A stretch of DNA of 64,000 bases from HK1 sp965204915 (lineage in GTDB: Bacteria; Pseudomonadota; Gammaproteobacteria; HK1): NCBI GenBank assembly GCA_965204915.1, contig OZ242023.1:2480001-2544000 (forward strand). Reading direction: 5' to 3'. The position numbers and the translations under genes were made by a program. The notes beneath the pieces were generated by a model. That model ran no database searches, had not been told where the DNA came from, and worked only from the letters and a program-made list of their open reading frames with translations. Positions 42,332 through 51,322 of this stretch are shown here, piece after piece; the first letter of the stretch is position 1, and every line of letters starts with the position of its first letter.

Positions 42332-44587
42332 TCAGCCGCCGCGGATCTCCAGCCGCTCCGCCCGCTGGAATCCCCGCGGCAGCATCCTCCCCCGGCGCCC
42401 GCGCCCGAGCGCGTAGAGCGCGAGATCGGCCGGCTTGAGGGTGAGGGAACGCTTGCCGGCGTGGACGGTGAGCGAGGCGCCGGGGGGCACGACCTCGACG
42501 TCGACGACGAGCTCCTCGCGGGCCTCGGCCTTCGCCGCCGGGATCTGGATGATCTTCACCCCCTTGCCCTTGGCGAGGCGCGGGAGCTCCGCGAGCGGAT
42601 GGACGAGGAGCCGGCCCGCGCTGGAGACCGCGGCGAGCTGCCCCTCCGGCGGATCGGACACCGGACGCGGCACGAGCAGCTTCGCTCCCCGGCCCACGGA
42701 GATGCACGCCTTGCCCGCGCGGTTGCGGGACCACAGATCCTCGAGACGCGCGACGAACCCGTAGCCCGCATCGGTGGCGAGCACGTAGAGCCGATCCGCC
42801 GCCCCGATCATGACCCCTTCGAAGGTCGCGCCGTCGGGGGGGTTGATCCTTCCGGCGAGGGGCTCGCCCTGGCCGCGGGCGGAGGCGAGGGTGTGCGCGG
42901 GGATGCAGTACGCGCGGCCGGTCGAGTCGAGGAACACCGCGAGCTGGTTGCTGCGGCCCCGGGCCATGGCCCGGTAGCCGTCGCCGGAGCGGTAGCCCAG
43001 GTTGCGGGGATCGATCTCGTGCCCTTTGGCGGCGCGCACCCAGCCGCGCTCGGAGAGCACCACGGTGACCGGCTCGACCGGGGCGAGGTCCGTCTCCCCG
43101 AGCGCCTGCGCCGCGTCGCGCTCGACCAGGGGCGAGCGGCGCTCGTCGCCGTAGCGCTCCGCGTCCTCGACGATCTCCTCCTTGACCAGCGCCGCGATCC
43201 GCTCCCGGCCGTCGAGGGTCCATTCCAGCCCCTCGCGTTCGGCCGAGAGCTCCGACTGCTCGCCCCGGATCTTCATCTCCTCCAGCCGGGCGAGGTTGCG
43301 CAGCCGCAGGTTGAGGATCGCCTCGGCCTGGACGTCGGTGAGCCCGAAGCGGCGCATCAGGGCCTGCCTCGGATGCTCCTCCTCGCGGATGATCGCGATG
43401 ACCTCGTCGATGTTGAGGAACGCGACGAGAAGACCGTCGAGGACGTGCAGGCGGTCGCTCACGCGATCGAGGCGGTGCTCCAGCCGGCGCCGCACGGTGT
43501 CGATCCGGAAGTCGAGCCATTCGCCGAGGATCGACCTCAGGTTCGCGAGCCGGGGACGGTGGTCGAGCCCGATCACCGTCATGTTGACCCGGTAGGTGCG
43601 CTCCAGATCCGTGGTCGCGAACAGATGCGACATGAGCCGGTCGACGTCGACCCGGTTCGAGCGGGGGACGACGACGAGCCGCGTCGGGTTCTCGTGGTCG
43701 GACTCATCGCGGAGGTCCTCCACCATCGGCAGCTTCTTCGCGAGCATCTGCTGCGCGATCTGCTCCAGCACCTTCGAGCCCGACACCTGGTAGGGGAGCG
43801 CGGTCACCACCACCGCGCCGTTCTCGCGCTCGAAACGCGCGCGCATCCGCACGCTCCCCGCCCCGCTCTCGTACATCGCGACCAACTCCTCGCGCGGGGT
43901 GACGATCTCGGCCTCGGTCGGGAAGTCCGGGCCGCGCACGTGTTCGCAGAGATCCGCGACCGATACGCCGGGATCGTCGAGGAGCCGCACGCAGGCGGCG
44001 GCGATCTCGCGCACGTTGTGCGGGGGCACGTCGGTGGCCATGCCCACCGCGATCCCCGCCGCCCCGTTCAGCAGGACGTGCGGCAGCCGGGCCGGGAGCA
44101 GTGCCGGCTCGTCGAGGGTGCCGTCGAAGTTCGCGACCCAGTCGACGGTGCCGTCGCGCAGCTCCCCGAGCAGGACCTCCGCGAACGCGGTGAGCCGGGC
44201 CTCGGTGTAGCGCATCGCCGCGAAGGACTTCGGATCGTCCGCGGTCCCCCAGTTGCCCTGGCCGTCGATGAGCGGATAGCGCGAGGCGAAGGGCTGCGCG
44301 AGCAGCACCATCGCGTCGTAGCAGGCGGTCTCCCCGTGCGGGTGGAACTTGCCGAGCACGTCGCCCACGGTGCGCGCGGACTTCTTGAACTTGGCGCCGC
44401 CCCCGAGGCCCAGCTCCGACATCGCGTAGACGATGCGCCGCTGCACGGGCTTCAGGCCGTCCCCGACGTGGGGCAGGGCGCGGTCGAGGATCACGTACAT
44501 CGAGTAGTCGAGGTACGCCTTTTCGGCGAAGTCCTTGAGCGGGCGCCGCTCGACGTCGCCGAGATCGAAGGGGATGGTGGATTGCAT
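42332..44587 (-). CDS. parC: DNA topoisomerase IV subunit A
   Basis: A 751-residue decatenating topoisomerase subunit. FAEKAYLDYSMYVILDRALP and GLKPVQRRIVYAMSELGL open the protein. The quinolone-region HPHGETACYDAMVLLAQPF and catalytic tyrosine in FAAMRYTEARLT follow, with a C-terminal beta-pinwheel from ~residue 500. The short pinwheel and the initial segment are ParC-like rather than GyrA-like. parE precedes it on the same strand. Confidence 0.95.
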   Translation of the reverse strand: MQSTIPFDLGDVERRPLKDFAEKAYLDYSMYVILDRALPHVGDGLKPVQRRIVYAMSELGLGGGAKFKKSARTVGDVLGKFHPHGETACYDAMVLLAQPFASRYPLIDGQGNWGTADDPKSFAAMRYTEARLTAFAEVLLGELRDGTVDWVANFDGTLDEPALLPARLPHVLLNGAAGIAVGMATDVPPHNVREIAAACVRLLDDPGVSVADLCEHVRGPDFPTEAEIVTPREELVAMYESGAGSVRMRARFERENGAVVVTALPYQVSGSKVLEQIAQQMLAKKLPMVEDLRDESDHENPTRLVVVPRSNRVDVDRLMSHLFATTDLERTYRVNMTVIGLDHRPRLANLRSILGEWLDFRIDTVRRRLEHRLDRVSDRLHVLDGLLVAFLNIDEVIAIIREEEHPRQALMRRFGLTDVQAEAILNLRLRNLARLEEMKIRGEQSELSAEREGLEWTLDGRERIAALVKEEIVEDAERYGDERRSPLVERDAAQALGETDLAPVEPVTVVLSERGWVRAAKGHEIDPRNLGYRSGDGYRAMARGRSNQLAVFLDSTGRAYCIPAHTLASARGQGEPLAGRINPPDGATFEGVMIGAADRLYVLATDAGYGFVARLEDLWSRNRAGKACISVGRGAKLLVPRPVSDPPEGQLAAVSSAGRLLVHPLAELPRLAKGKGVKIIQIPAAKAEAREELVVDVEVVPPGASLTVHAGKRSLTLKPADLALYALGRGRRGRMLPRGFQRAERLEIRGG

Positions 44588-44670
44588 TGTTCGATGGACT
44601 TCGATGGGCTCGATGGCCGGGAAGCGGATGCGTTGCGGGAGACGGAGGGCGCGGCTCGGAGATTCGGGGA

Positions 44671-46569
44671 TCAGAGGTCGGCGAGGTTCCCGTCGCGCTC
44701 CAGCCAGCCGCGGCGGTCGGCCGCACGCTTCTTCGCGAGCAGCATGTCGACCGTCTCCTCGGTGTCGTCGCCGGGGGCCACGGTGAGCCGCACCAGCCGC
44801 CGCGTCTCGGGGGCGATGGTGGTCTCGCGGAGCTGCAGCGGGTTCATCTCCCCGAGTCCCTTGAAGCGCTGCACGTTGATCTTCCCCTTGCGCTTCTCCG
44901 CGGCGATGCGGTCGAGCACGCCCTTCTTCTCATCGTCGTCGAGGGCGTAGAACACGTCCTTGCCCACGTCGATCCGGTACAGCGGCGGCATCGCGACGTG
45001 GACCCGGTCGTCCAGCACCAGGGCCCGGAAGTGGCGCAGGAAGAGCGCGCAGAGCAGGGTCGCGATGTGCGCCCCGTCCGAGTCCGCGTCGGCGAGGATG
45101 CAGATCTTGCCGTAGCGCAGCCCGCCCAGATCGCCGGAGCCGGGATCGACGCCGACGGCGATGGCGATGTCGTGCACCTCCTGCGAGGAGAGCACCTGCG
45201 CGGGCTCCACCTCCCAGGTGTTGAGGATCTTGCCCCGCAGCGGCATGACCGCCTGGAACTCGCGGTCCCGCGCCTGCTTGGCCGAGCCCCCGGCGGAATC
45301 GCCCTCGACCAGGAAGAGCTCGGTGCGCGCGAGGTCCTGGGAGGTGCAGTCGGCGAGCTTGCCGGGCAGCGCGGGGCCGGTGGTGACCTTCTTGCGCACC
45401 ACCCGCTTCGAGGCCCGCATCCGGGCCTGGGCGCCGGCGATGGCGATCTCGGCGATGCGGTCCCCCGCGTCCGGGTGCTGCCCGAGCCACAGGCTGAACG
45501 CATCCTTCACGACCCCGGAGACGAACGCCGCACACTCCCTCGACGAGAGCCGATCCTTGGTCTGCCCCGTGAACTGCGGCTCGCCCATCTTCACCGAGAG
45601 CACGTAGCGGCAGCGCTCCCAGACGTCCTCGGGGGCGAGCTTCACCCCGCGCGGCAGCAGGCTGCGGAACTCGCAGTACTCGCGCACCGCCTCCAGAAGC
45701 CCGGCGCGGAAGCCGTTGACGTGGGTCCCGCCGAGGGTCGTGGGGATGAGGTTGACGTAGCTCTCGGCCGGGCCTTGGCCCGCGCCGTCGTCCCCTTCGG
45801 GGAGCCAGACCACCGCCCAGTCCACCGCCTCGGTGTTGCCTTCGAAGGCCCCGACGAAGGGGGTCCCGGGGATGGTCTCGGCGCCTCCGAGGGCGTCGCG
45901 GAGATAGTCGCTCAGGCCGTCCTCGTAGTGCCACCGGGCCTGCTCGCCGGTCGCCTCGTCCTCGAACGAGACCTGCAGCCCCGGGCAGAGCACCGCCTTG
46001 GCCCGCAGGGTATGGAGGAGCCGCGGCACGGAGAGCTTCGCGGAGTCGAAGTACCGGGGGTCCGGCCAGAAGCGGATCGTCGTGCCCGTGTTCCGGCGCC
46101 CGGCCGGACCGATCACGGCGAGATCGTCCACCTTCTCGCCGCCTTCGAACGCCATCGCGTACTCGCTGCCATCGCGCTTCACGCGGACTTCGAGGCGCTT
46201 CGAGAGGGCGTTGACGACGGAGACGCCGACCCCGTGCAGCCCCCCCGAGAAGCGGTAGGTCCCCGACGAGAACTTGCCGCCCGCGTGGAGCCGGGTGAGG
46301 ATGAGCTCGACGCCGGGGATCCCTTCCTCGGGGTGGACGTCGACGGGCATGCCCCGCCCGTCGTCGCTGACCGTCAGCGAATCGTCCTCATGGGCGACGA
46401 CCGAGAGCCGGCCCGCCTGTCCGGCGATCGCCTCGTCGACGCTGTTGTCGATGACTTCCTGGGCGAGGTGGTTCGGGCGGGCCGTATCGGTGTACATGCC
46501 CGGCCGCTTGCGCACCGGATCGAGCCCGGCGAGCACCTCGATCGAGGCGGCGTCGTAGGTCGCGTTCAT
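44671..46569 (-). CDS. parE: DNA topoisomerase IV subunit B
   Basis: A 632-residue ATPase subunit. GHKL motifs include LAQEVIDNSVDEAIAG, DDGRGMPVDVHPEEG and GGLHGVGVSVVNALS. The TOPRIM part has LVEGDSAGGSAKQARDREFQ, whose QARDREFQAVMPLRGKILN wording separates ParE from GyrB. The start is ATG 46569; an upstream in-frame ATG at 46605 is less likely. It lies 83 bp before parC. Confidence 0.95.
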   Translation of the reverse strand: MNATYDAASIEVLAGLDPVRKRPGMYTDTARPNHLAQEVIDNSVDEAIAGQAGRLSVVAHEDDSLTVSDDGRGMPVDVHPEEGIPGVELILTRLHAGGKFSSGTYRFSGGLHGVGVSVVNALSKRLEVRVKRDGSEYAMAFEGGEKVDDLAVIGPAGRRNTGTTIRFWPDPRYFDSAKLSVPRLLHTLRAKAVLCPGLQVSFEDEATGEQARWHYEDGLSDYLRDALGGAETIPGTPFVGAFEGNTEAVDWAVVWLPEGDDGAGQGPAESYVNLIPTTLGGTHVNGFRAGLLEAVREYCEFRSLLPRGVKLAPEDVWERCRYVLSVKMGEPQFTGQTKDRLSSRECAAFVSGVVKDAFSLWLGQHPDAGDRIAEIAIAGAQARMRASKRVVRKKVTTGPALPGKLADCTSQDLARTELFLVEGDSAGGSAKQARDREFQAVMPLRGKILNTWEVEPAQVLSSQEVHDIAIAVGVDPGSGDLGGLRYGKICILADADSDGAHIATLLCALFLRHFRALVLDDRVHVAMPPLYRIDVGKDVFYALDDDEKKGVLDRIAAEKRKGKINVQRFKGLGEMNPLQLRETTIAPETRRLVRLTVAPGDDTEETVDMLLAKKRAADRRGWLERDGNLADL

Positions 46570-47043
46570 CGCCGGATGACGCGCTTGTCCGGCTGCGGTC
46601 GCCATCGGACCACCGGCCGGCGCCCGCCGTCGCGGGGAAAACGGACCCGGATCCGGCGAAGCGCCGGACAGCGGCGGCCTGGAGCTCCTGCACCGTCACC
46701 GGAGCCGGGCCGCGTCGTGCCCAACCGCATGGTCATGGTGTGCCGAGCGTCGGGGAGGACGCACGCACCCGAATGGTCGGCGAATGGCATCGAACCCAAT
46801 CGTCACCCACTGCCGTCCGCGGCAGCAAGGTCTGGCAAATGTTCGAACGCCGTGCGGGAAGTGCTTTTGTTGTTTACCCGAAGGATCTCTCCGGGCCTGC
46901 GATCCTAATCGGGATGCTCGGCAAGCGCAAAGGCGCCCGCGCTCCCGAAGCATCCACCGTCCCGGCCCGATCGAGCCGGGCCGTGTGCGCAAGTCGCCCC
47001 CGTAGCGTGAGATGGCCCTGATCCGGTCCTGATCCGAGGGAGG
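46570..47043. other. Intergenic region without recognised gene
   Basis: 474 bp between the parE start and the 3' end of the DUF3501 gene. Short open frames occur on both strands but none has a recognisable motif, a good ribosome-binding site or the usual codon pattern. The parE promoter probably lies here. The middle (46840-46900) is less GC-rich than the surroundings. Confidence 0.5.
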
Positions 47044-47628
47044 TCACGCGAGATCGAGATCCGCGATCAGCGCCGCACGCGGGTCCCCGGTGAGCGTGCA
47101 CTGGTGGCGATATTCGTGATGGTCGATGCCGAAACGCATCGGCGCCCCGTTGCCGAGGGCGCTTCGCATCCGGCCCGGCAGCTCGAATCGAAGGAAGTGG
47201 ACCGCGGAGGTCTTGTCGCCGGTCGTCCGGTCGAGGTCCTCGTCGGCGATTGCGAAGATGCGATCGGCGCCGGCCTCCACCCACACGCGGTCTTCGATCC
47301 CGATCAGCCTGCCGAGCATGCGCCGCCGCTCGCCGGGGTCCGCGTACTCGACCATGAAGGTCGCCTTGAGATTGGTGCCGTCGGGGATGAGCGGATTGTA
47401 GGCGGCCAGCTCTTCCTCGATGGCTTCGGCTTCGAAGATCCGCTCCACCCGCAGCATCTCCTGGATCTGGTACCGGATGGTCAACCGATCCTCGAAGTAC
47501 AGGGTCGCGTTCGGCCCGACGGCAACCTGCCGGTCGCGCTTGTGGGCGAGCACGCGGGCGCGGAACTCCGCCCGGACCTCGTGATACTTCTCCAGCCCGA
47601 ACAGGTCGGCGCGGCTGAGCTTGTCCAT
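47044..47628 (-). CDS. DUF3501 family protein
   Basis: A 194-residue protein of the DUF3501 family, with KLSRADLFGLEKYHEVRAEF, the central YQIQEMLRVERIFEAEAIEEEL helix and a C-terminal HFLRFELP segment. Function is not established. It is 3 bp after the Fe-S protein gene and in a series with rubrerythrin. This three-gene arrangement recurs in many proteobacteria and suggests a shared role in peroxide or iron stress, which is inference. Confidence 0.85.
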   Translation of the reverse strand: MDKLSRADLFGLEKYHEVRAEFRARVLAHKRDRQVAVGPNATLYFEDRLTIRYQIQEMLRVERIFEAEAIEEELAAYNPLIPDGTNLKATFMVEYADPGERRRMLGRLIGIEDRVWVEAGADRIFAIADEDLDRTTGDKTSAVHFLRFELPGRMRSALGNGAPMRFGIDHHEYRHQCTLTGDPRAALIADLDLA

Positions 47629-47631
47629 GGA

Positions 47632-48978
47632 TCAGATCCCGTACGCCTTGCGCAGCAGGGTCATGGGCGCGACGGGGGTCGAGCCGTCGCCGAGCGTATT
47701 CCCGATGTGGTGGGCGGCCATGACGCAGTCGCTCGTGTAGTAATCGGCCCTGGACTCGGCCACCTTGCGGGCGACCGGGCGCGCGATCCGGGTCGCGAAC
47801 TCGTGGAACTCCTGCTTCACCGCGTAGGTGCCGTCGTGGCCCGAGCACCGCTCGATGACGGTGATCTCGGTCCCCGGAACGAGTGCGAGCACGTCACGGG
47901 TCTTCATGCCGATGTTCTGCACCCGCTGGTGGCAGGCGGCGTGGTAGGCGACCCTGCCCAGGCCGGACTTGAAATCGGTGTTCAGGCGGCCGGCCCGATG
48001 ACGCAGCATGAGGTACTCGAAGGGGTCGAAGAACGCGGCGCGCACCTTCTCGACCTCGAGGTTCCGCGGAAACAGGAGCGGCAGCTCCTGCTTGAACATC
48101 AGCACGCACGACGGGACGGAAGCGACGACGTCCCAGCCGTCGTCGACGAGACGGGCCAGCTCGGGGACGTTGGCCTCCATCGCGCGCTCGACCGCGTCCA
48201 GATCCCCGAGCTCCATCTTGGGCATCCCGCAGCACCGCTCGCGCGGCGCCATGCTTACGGGGATCCCGTTGTGCTCGAAGACGCGCACGATGTCTTCTCC
48301 GACGTCGGGCTCGTTGTAGTTCGCGTAGCAGGTCGCGAACAGGGCGACCCTGCCGCGGGTCTCCTGCGTTGCGATGGGCTCGCAGCGCGATGGCGCCCTG
48401 GTCTTCAGCCGGTTTCGGAGGGTCCGCGAGGCATACGGCGGTACCCGCGCGTCGCGGTGCACGCCGAGCGCCGTCTCGAGCGCCGCCCTCGCCGGCTTCG
48501 ATGCGTTCGCGGCGTTGACGAGCGGCGCAACGACCGGCTTCGCCGCGAGGCTTCCGACCGCATCCGTCGAGCTCAGCACCCGGTTGCGAAACCCGGCTCC
48601 CTGCCGGCGGTGCCTCACCGACTTGGCCCGCAGCATCAGGTGCGGAAAGTCCACGTTCCACTCGTGCGGCGGGACGTACGGACACTTCGTCATGAAGCAC
48701 ATGTCGCACAGGTAGCAGTGATCGACGACCTTCCAGTAGTCCGTCTTCGCGACCCCGTCCACCTCCATGGTCGCGGACTCGTCGACCAGATCGAACAGGG
48801 TGGGGAAGGCATGGCAGAGGTTAAAGCAGCGGCGGCAGCCGTGGCAGATGTCGTACACCCGCTCCAGCTCCGCGAACAGGGCGTCTTCGTCCTGGAACTC
48901 CGGGCTCTTCCAGTCGAGCGGATGACGCTCGGGCGCCCGGAGGCTGCCCTCCTGCCGGTCGATGTCGTTCGTGGCCAT
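47632..48978 (-). CDS. CCG-domain iron-sulfur protein (GlpC/heterodisulfide-reductase-like)
   Basis: A 448-residue protein with two N-terminal [4Fe-4S] motifs, CHGCRRCFNLC and CYLCDMCFMTKCPYVPP. Two cysteine-rich CCG-type domains follow (ATCYANYNEPDVGEDIV, ERCCGMPKMELG, and later YHAACHQRVQNIGMKT with RCSGHDGTY). These resemble GlpC, LutA/GlcF and HdrB and probably bind further Fe-S clusters for electron transfer. The start is ATG 48978, since homologues begin a few residues before the first cluster. It lies between rubrerythrin and DUF3501 and may supply electrons to rubrerythrin in place of the missing rubredoxin domain; that is a hypothesis. Confidence 0.85.
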   Translation of the reverse strand: MATNDIDRQEGSLRAPERHPLDWKSPEFQDEDALFAELERVYDICHGCRRCFNLCHAFPTLFDLVDESATMEVDGVAKTDYWKVVDHCYLCDMCFMTKCPYVPPHEWNVDFPHLMLRAKSVRHRRQGAGFRNRVLSSTDAVGSLAAKPVVAPLVNAANASKPARAALETALGVHRDARVPPYASRTLRNRLKTRAPSRCEPIATQETRGRVALFATCYANYNEPDVGEDIVRVFEHNGIPVSMAPRERCCGMPKMELGDLDAVERAMEANVPELARLVDDGWDVVASVPSCVLMFKQELPLLFPRNLEVEKVRAAFFDPFEYLMLRHRAGRLNTDFKSGLGRVAYHAACHQRVQNIGMKTRDVLALVPGTEITVIERCSGHDGTYAVKQEFHEFATRIARPVARKVAESRADYYTSDCVMAAHHIGNTLGDGSTPVAPMTLLRKAYGI

Positions 48979-49224
48979 GTTGCGGATGCCAGCGCCCTTG
49001 CCTGTCGAAGAGCCTCGTCGATCGAACCCTGGGCGCTGGACGCCCGGTAGAGGAACCACGCCGGCCGCATCGTGCGATGCGGCCGGCCGAGGCGCGGAGA
49101 GACGTTCTCGAACGGGTGCGGGTCCCGGTCGGCCGGGCTCATGTCTTCCCGGCCCCCGCCCATCCCCATTGTGGAAGAAGGGCCGGTTTCCGGCCTTGAA
49201 GCCCGGTGGCCCGGGACGGCGCGA

Positions 49225-49644
49225 TCAGGCGTCGAGGTTGTCGAGAGCCTTCTGAAAGCGATTCGCGTGCGAGCGCTCGGCCTTCGCGAGGGTCTCGAAC
49301 CAGTCCGCAATCTCGTCGAACCCCTCGTCGCGCGCGGTCTTCGCCATGCCCGGGTACATGTCGGTGTACTCGTGCGTCTCGCCGGCGATCGCCGCCTTGA
49401 GGTTGTCCGACGTGCCGCCGATCGCAAGGCCGGTGGCCGGATCGCCGACCGCCTCGAGGTACTCCAGGTGGCCGTGGGCATGTCCGGTCTCCCCTTCGGC
49501 GGTCGAACGGAAGACGGCGGACACGTCGTTGAAACCCTCGACGTCAGCCTTCTGGGCGAAGTACAGGTAGCGCCGGTTCGCCTGCGATTCGCCGGCGAAT
49601 GCATCCTTGAGGCTCTGCTCGGTCTGGCTTCCCTTGAGTTCCAT
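49225..49644 (-). CDS. Rubrerythrin family diiron protein
   Basis: A 139-residue ferritin-like diiron peroxidase. The metal ligands are in FAGESQANRRYLYFA, EGETGHAHGHLEYL, IAGETHEYTDMYPGM and LAKAERSHANRFQ. The C-terminal rubredoxin domain of classical rubrerythrins is absent. It should detoxify hydrogen peroxide. It is the first gene of the cluster with the Fe-S protein and DUF3501, and an Irr/Fur-like inverted repeat lies 67 bp upstream of its start. Confidence 0.92.
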   Translation of the reverse strand: MELKGSQTEQSLKDAFAGESQANRRYLYFAQKADVEGFNDVSAVFRSTAEGETGHAHGHLEYLEAVGDPATGLAIGGTSDNLKAAIAGETHEYTDMYPGMAKTARDEGFDEIADWFETLAKAERSHANRFQKALDNLDA

Positions 49645-49710
49645 GAGTGGTTCTCCGTGTCTGGTGGTTTCCGGTGATACGCGGGACGAGGCTCCGTCCT
49701 GGGTGATGAA

Positions 49711-49727
49711 TTTAGACTTGTTCTAAA
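49711..49727. promoter_or_regulatory. Irr/PerR-like operator upstream of rubrerythrin
   Basis: TTTAGACTTGTTCTAAA is a 6-5-6 inverted repeat in otherwise GC-rich DNA. It matches the Irr iron-control element (TTTAGAA-N3-TTCTAAA) at all but one position. It lies 67-83 bp before the rubrerythrin start, in the 325-bp gap to xseB where no gene is seen. A Fur-superfamily repressor responding to iron or peroxide is the likely ligand; no such gene is in the window. Confidence 0.6.
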
Positions 49728-49969
49728 GCCGTGGGGAGACTACCGCCGGGTCTCGGGAGTGTCAACGTACCGAATGCTTCAACCGCAATTTCCGCCAAAC
49801 GCATGGCTGTCCGAAGATCCTGCACGATCGGGCACCGCGGCCATCGGAATCGGGGTTGCACGGAATCGCCCGCTCCGGAGCCGTGCGGCGCGGCCCGATA
49901 CACGTCGAATTGACCACCGGCGAGACGCTGCTGTAGCTTCCCCCGCGTCATGCGCCACGAGGCCACCCC

Positions 49970-50215
49970 GTGGAACACAGGAAAGAGCCGCCCTCCTTCG
50001 AGGCTGCGCTGGAAGAGCTGGAAACGATCGTCGAGCGGATGGAGGACGGCGAGCCGAGCCTCGAGGAGTCGTTGAAGCTCTTCGAGCGCGGAATGGATCT
50101 GACGCGCCGGTGCCAGAAGGCGCTCGACGAAGCCGAGCAGCGCATCCGGTCGCACGCGGACTCCGAGTCCCCGGTGGCGACGGACGCCGCCGAGGATCCG
50201 GCAGCGGATGACTGA
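49970..50215 (+). CDS. xseB: Exodeoxyribonuclease VII small subunit
   Basis: An 81-residue helical subunit that pairs with XseA. SFEAALEELETIVERMEDGE, then SLEESLKLFERGMDLTRRCQ and AEQRI are standard. It starts with GTG at 49970 after CGAGG. The last ~20 residues are acidic and variable. It overlaps ispA by 8 bp, as in many proteobacteria. Confidence 0.94.
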   Translation: MEHRKEPPSFEAALEELETIVERMEDGEPSLEESLKLFERGMDLTRRCQKALDEAEQRIRSHADSESPVATDAAEDPAADD

Positions 50216-51095
50216 GCCGACGCCGTTCATCGAACGGCTCGAGGACTACCGGAAGCGTGTCCGGGCGATGCTGGAACGCACGCTGCCGCCGGCCTCCCTC
50301 CCCCCACGGCGGCTGCACGAGGCGATGCGGTACGCGGTGCTCAACGGTGGCAAACGTATCCGGGCCACGCTCGTCATGGCCACGGGGGAGGCGTTGCACG
50401 CAGCCCCCGAGCGCCTCGAGCCGCCGGCGTGCGCGGTCGAACTCATGCACGCCTATTCGCTCGTGCACGACGACTTGCCGGCGATGGATGACGACGACCT
50501 TCGCCGCGGCGTTCCGACCTGCCACCGGGCATTCGGCGAGGCGACGGCCATTCTTGCCGGCGACGCCCTGCAGGCACTGGCGTTCGAGGCGCTGGTGCGT
50601 GCTCCGGTGCCCGATGCGGGAGAGCTGGTGCGAACCCTGGCGCAGGCCAGCGGCTCGCACGGCATGGCCGGCGGGCAGGCCGTCGATCTCGAGTCGGTCG
50701 GGCGGAAGTTGACCCTCCACCAGATCGAGGACATGCATCTGCACAAGACCGGCGCCCTCATCCGGGCGAGTGTGCGCCTCGGTGCGCTGAGCGCCGGAGC
50801 CCGTGACCCGGACATACTCGCCCGGCTCGACGACTATGCGCGCTGCATCGGCCTGGCTTTCCAGATTCGTGACGACGTGCTGGACGTCGAGAGCGAGACC
50901 GGGACGCTCGGAAAGAAGCAAGGGGTGGACGCTGCGCTCGACAAACCGACCTACCCCTCGATCCTCGGGATCGAGGCATCCAGGGCGCACGCGCGTGCGC
51001 TGCATGAGCGGGCATCGGAGAGGCTGGCGCCATTCGGCCACGAGGCCGATTTCCTGTGTGCGCTCTCCGAGTACGTCGTGACCCGAGTCAACTGA
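50208..51095 (+). CDS. ispA: Farnesyl diphosphate synthase
   Basis: A 295-residue prenyltransferase making C15 diphosphate. The first aspartate-rich motif is YSLVHDDLPAMDDDDLRRG, and the second is QIRDDVLDVESETGTLGK. GKRIRATLVMATGEA and KTGALIRASVRLGA are also present. dxs, the usual next gene, is absent and folE2 follows instead. Confidence 0.94.
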   Translation: MTEPTPFIERLEDYRKRVRAMLERTLPPASLPPRRLHEAMRYAVLNGGKRIRATLVMATGEALHAAPERLEPPACAVELMHAYSLVHDDLPAMDDDDLRRGVPTCHRAFGEATAILAGDALQALAFEALVRAPVPDAGELVRTLAQASGSHGMAGGQAVDLESVGRKLTLHQIEDMHLHKTGALIRASVRLGALSAGARDPDILARLDDYARCIGLAFQIRDDVLDVESETGTLGKKQGVDAALDKPTYPSILGIEASRAHARALHERASERLAPFGHEADFLCALSEYVVTRVN

Positions 51096-51322
51096 ATCTC
51101 CGGCGGCCGTTCGAGTTCATGGGCGACGCCACTCGAAAGGCCCGGCCCCACGTTGCCCGCCCCTCCCCCGCGCCGTCCACGAGCCGTCCACGGCATGGAT
51201 CCGCGTTCCGGCGCGGGGTCCGCAACCGGAGGTCCGGTTGATGGTGCGGCGGGAAATTCCTGAGTAAAATGGCCGGAAGCTGCCCGCCCCTGCAACACGC
51301 GGCGACACGAGGCACGAGGGGA

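Noticed and set aside
46740..47021. 93-codon plus-strand frame between parE and DUF3501
   Set aside because: No motif, weak start and atypical codon use; left as intergenic.
47104..49050. 648-codon plus-strand frame opposite the DUF3501 and Fe-S protein genes
   Set aside because: No ribosome-binding site or recognisable motif, and the opposite strand has two clear families.
51096..51322. A Zur operator before folE2
   Set aside because: No AT-rich palindrome resembling a Zur box is present.
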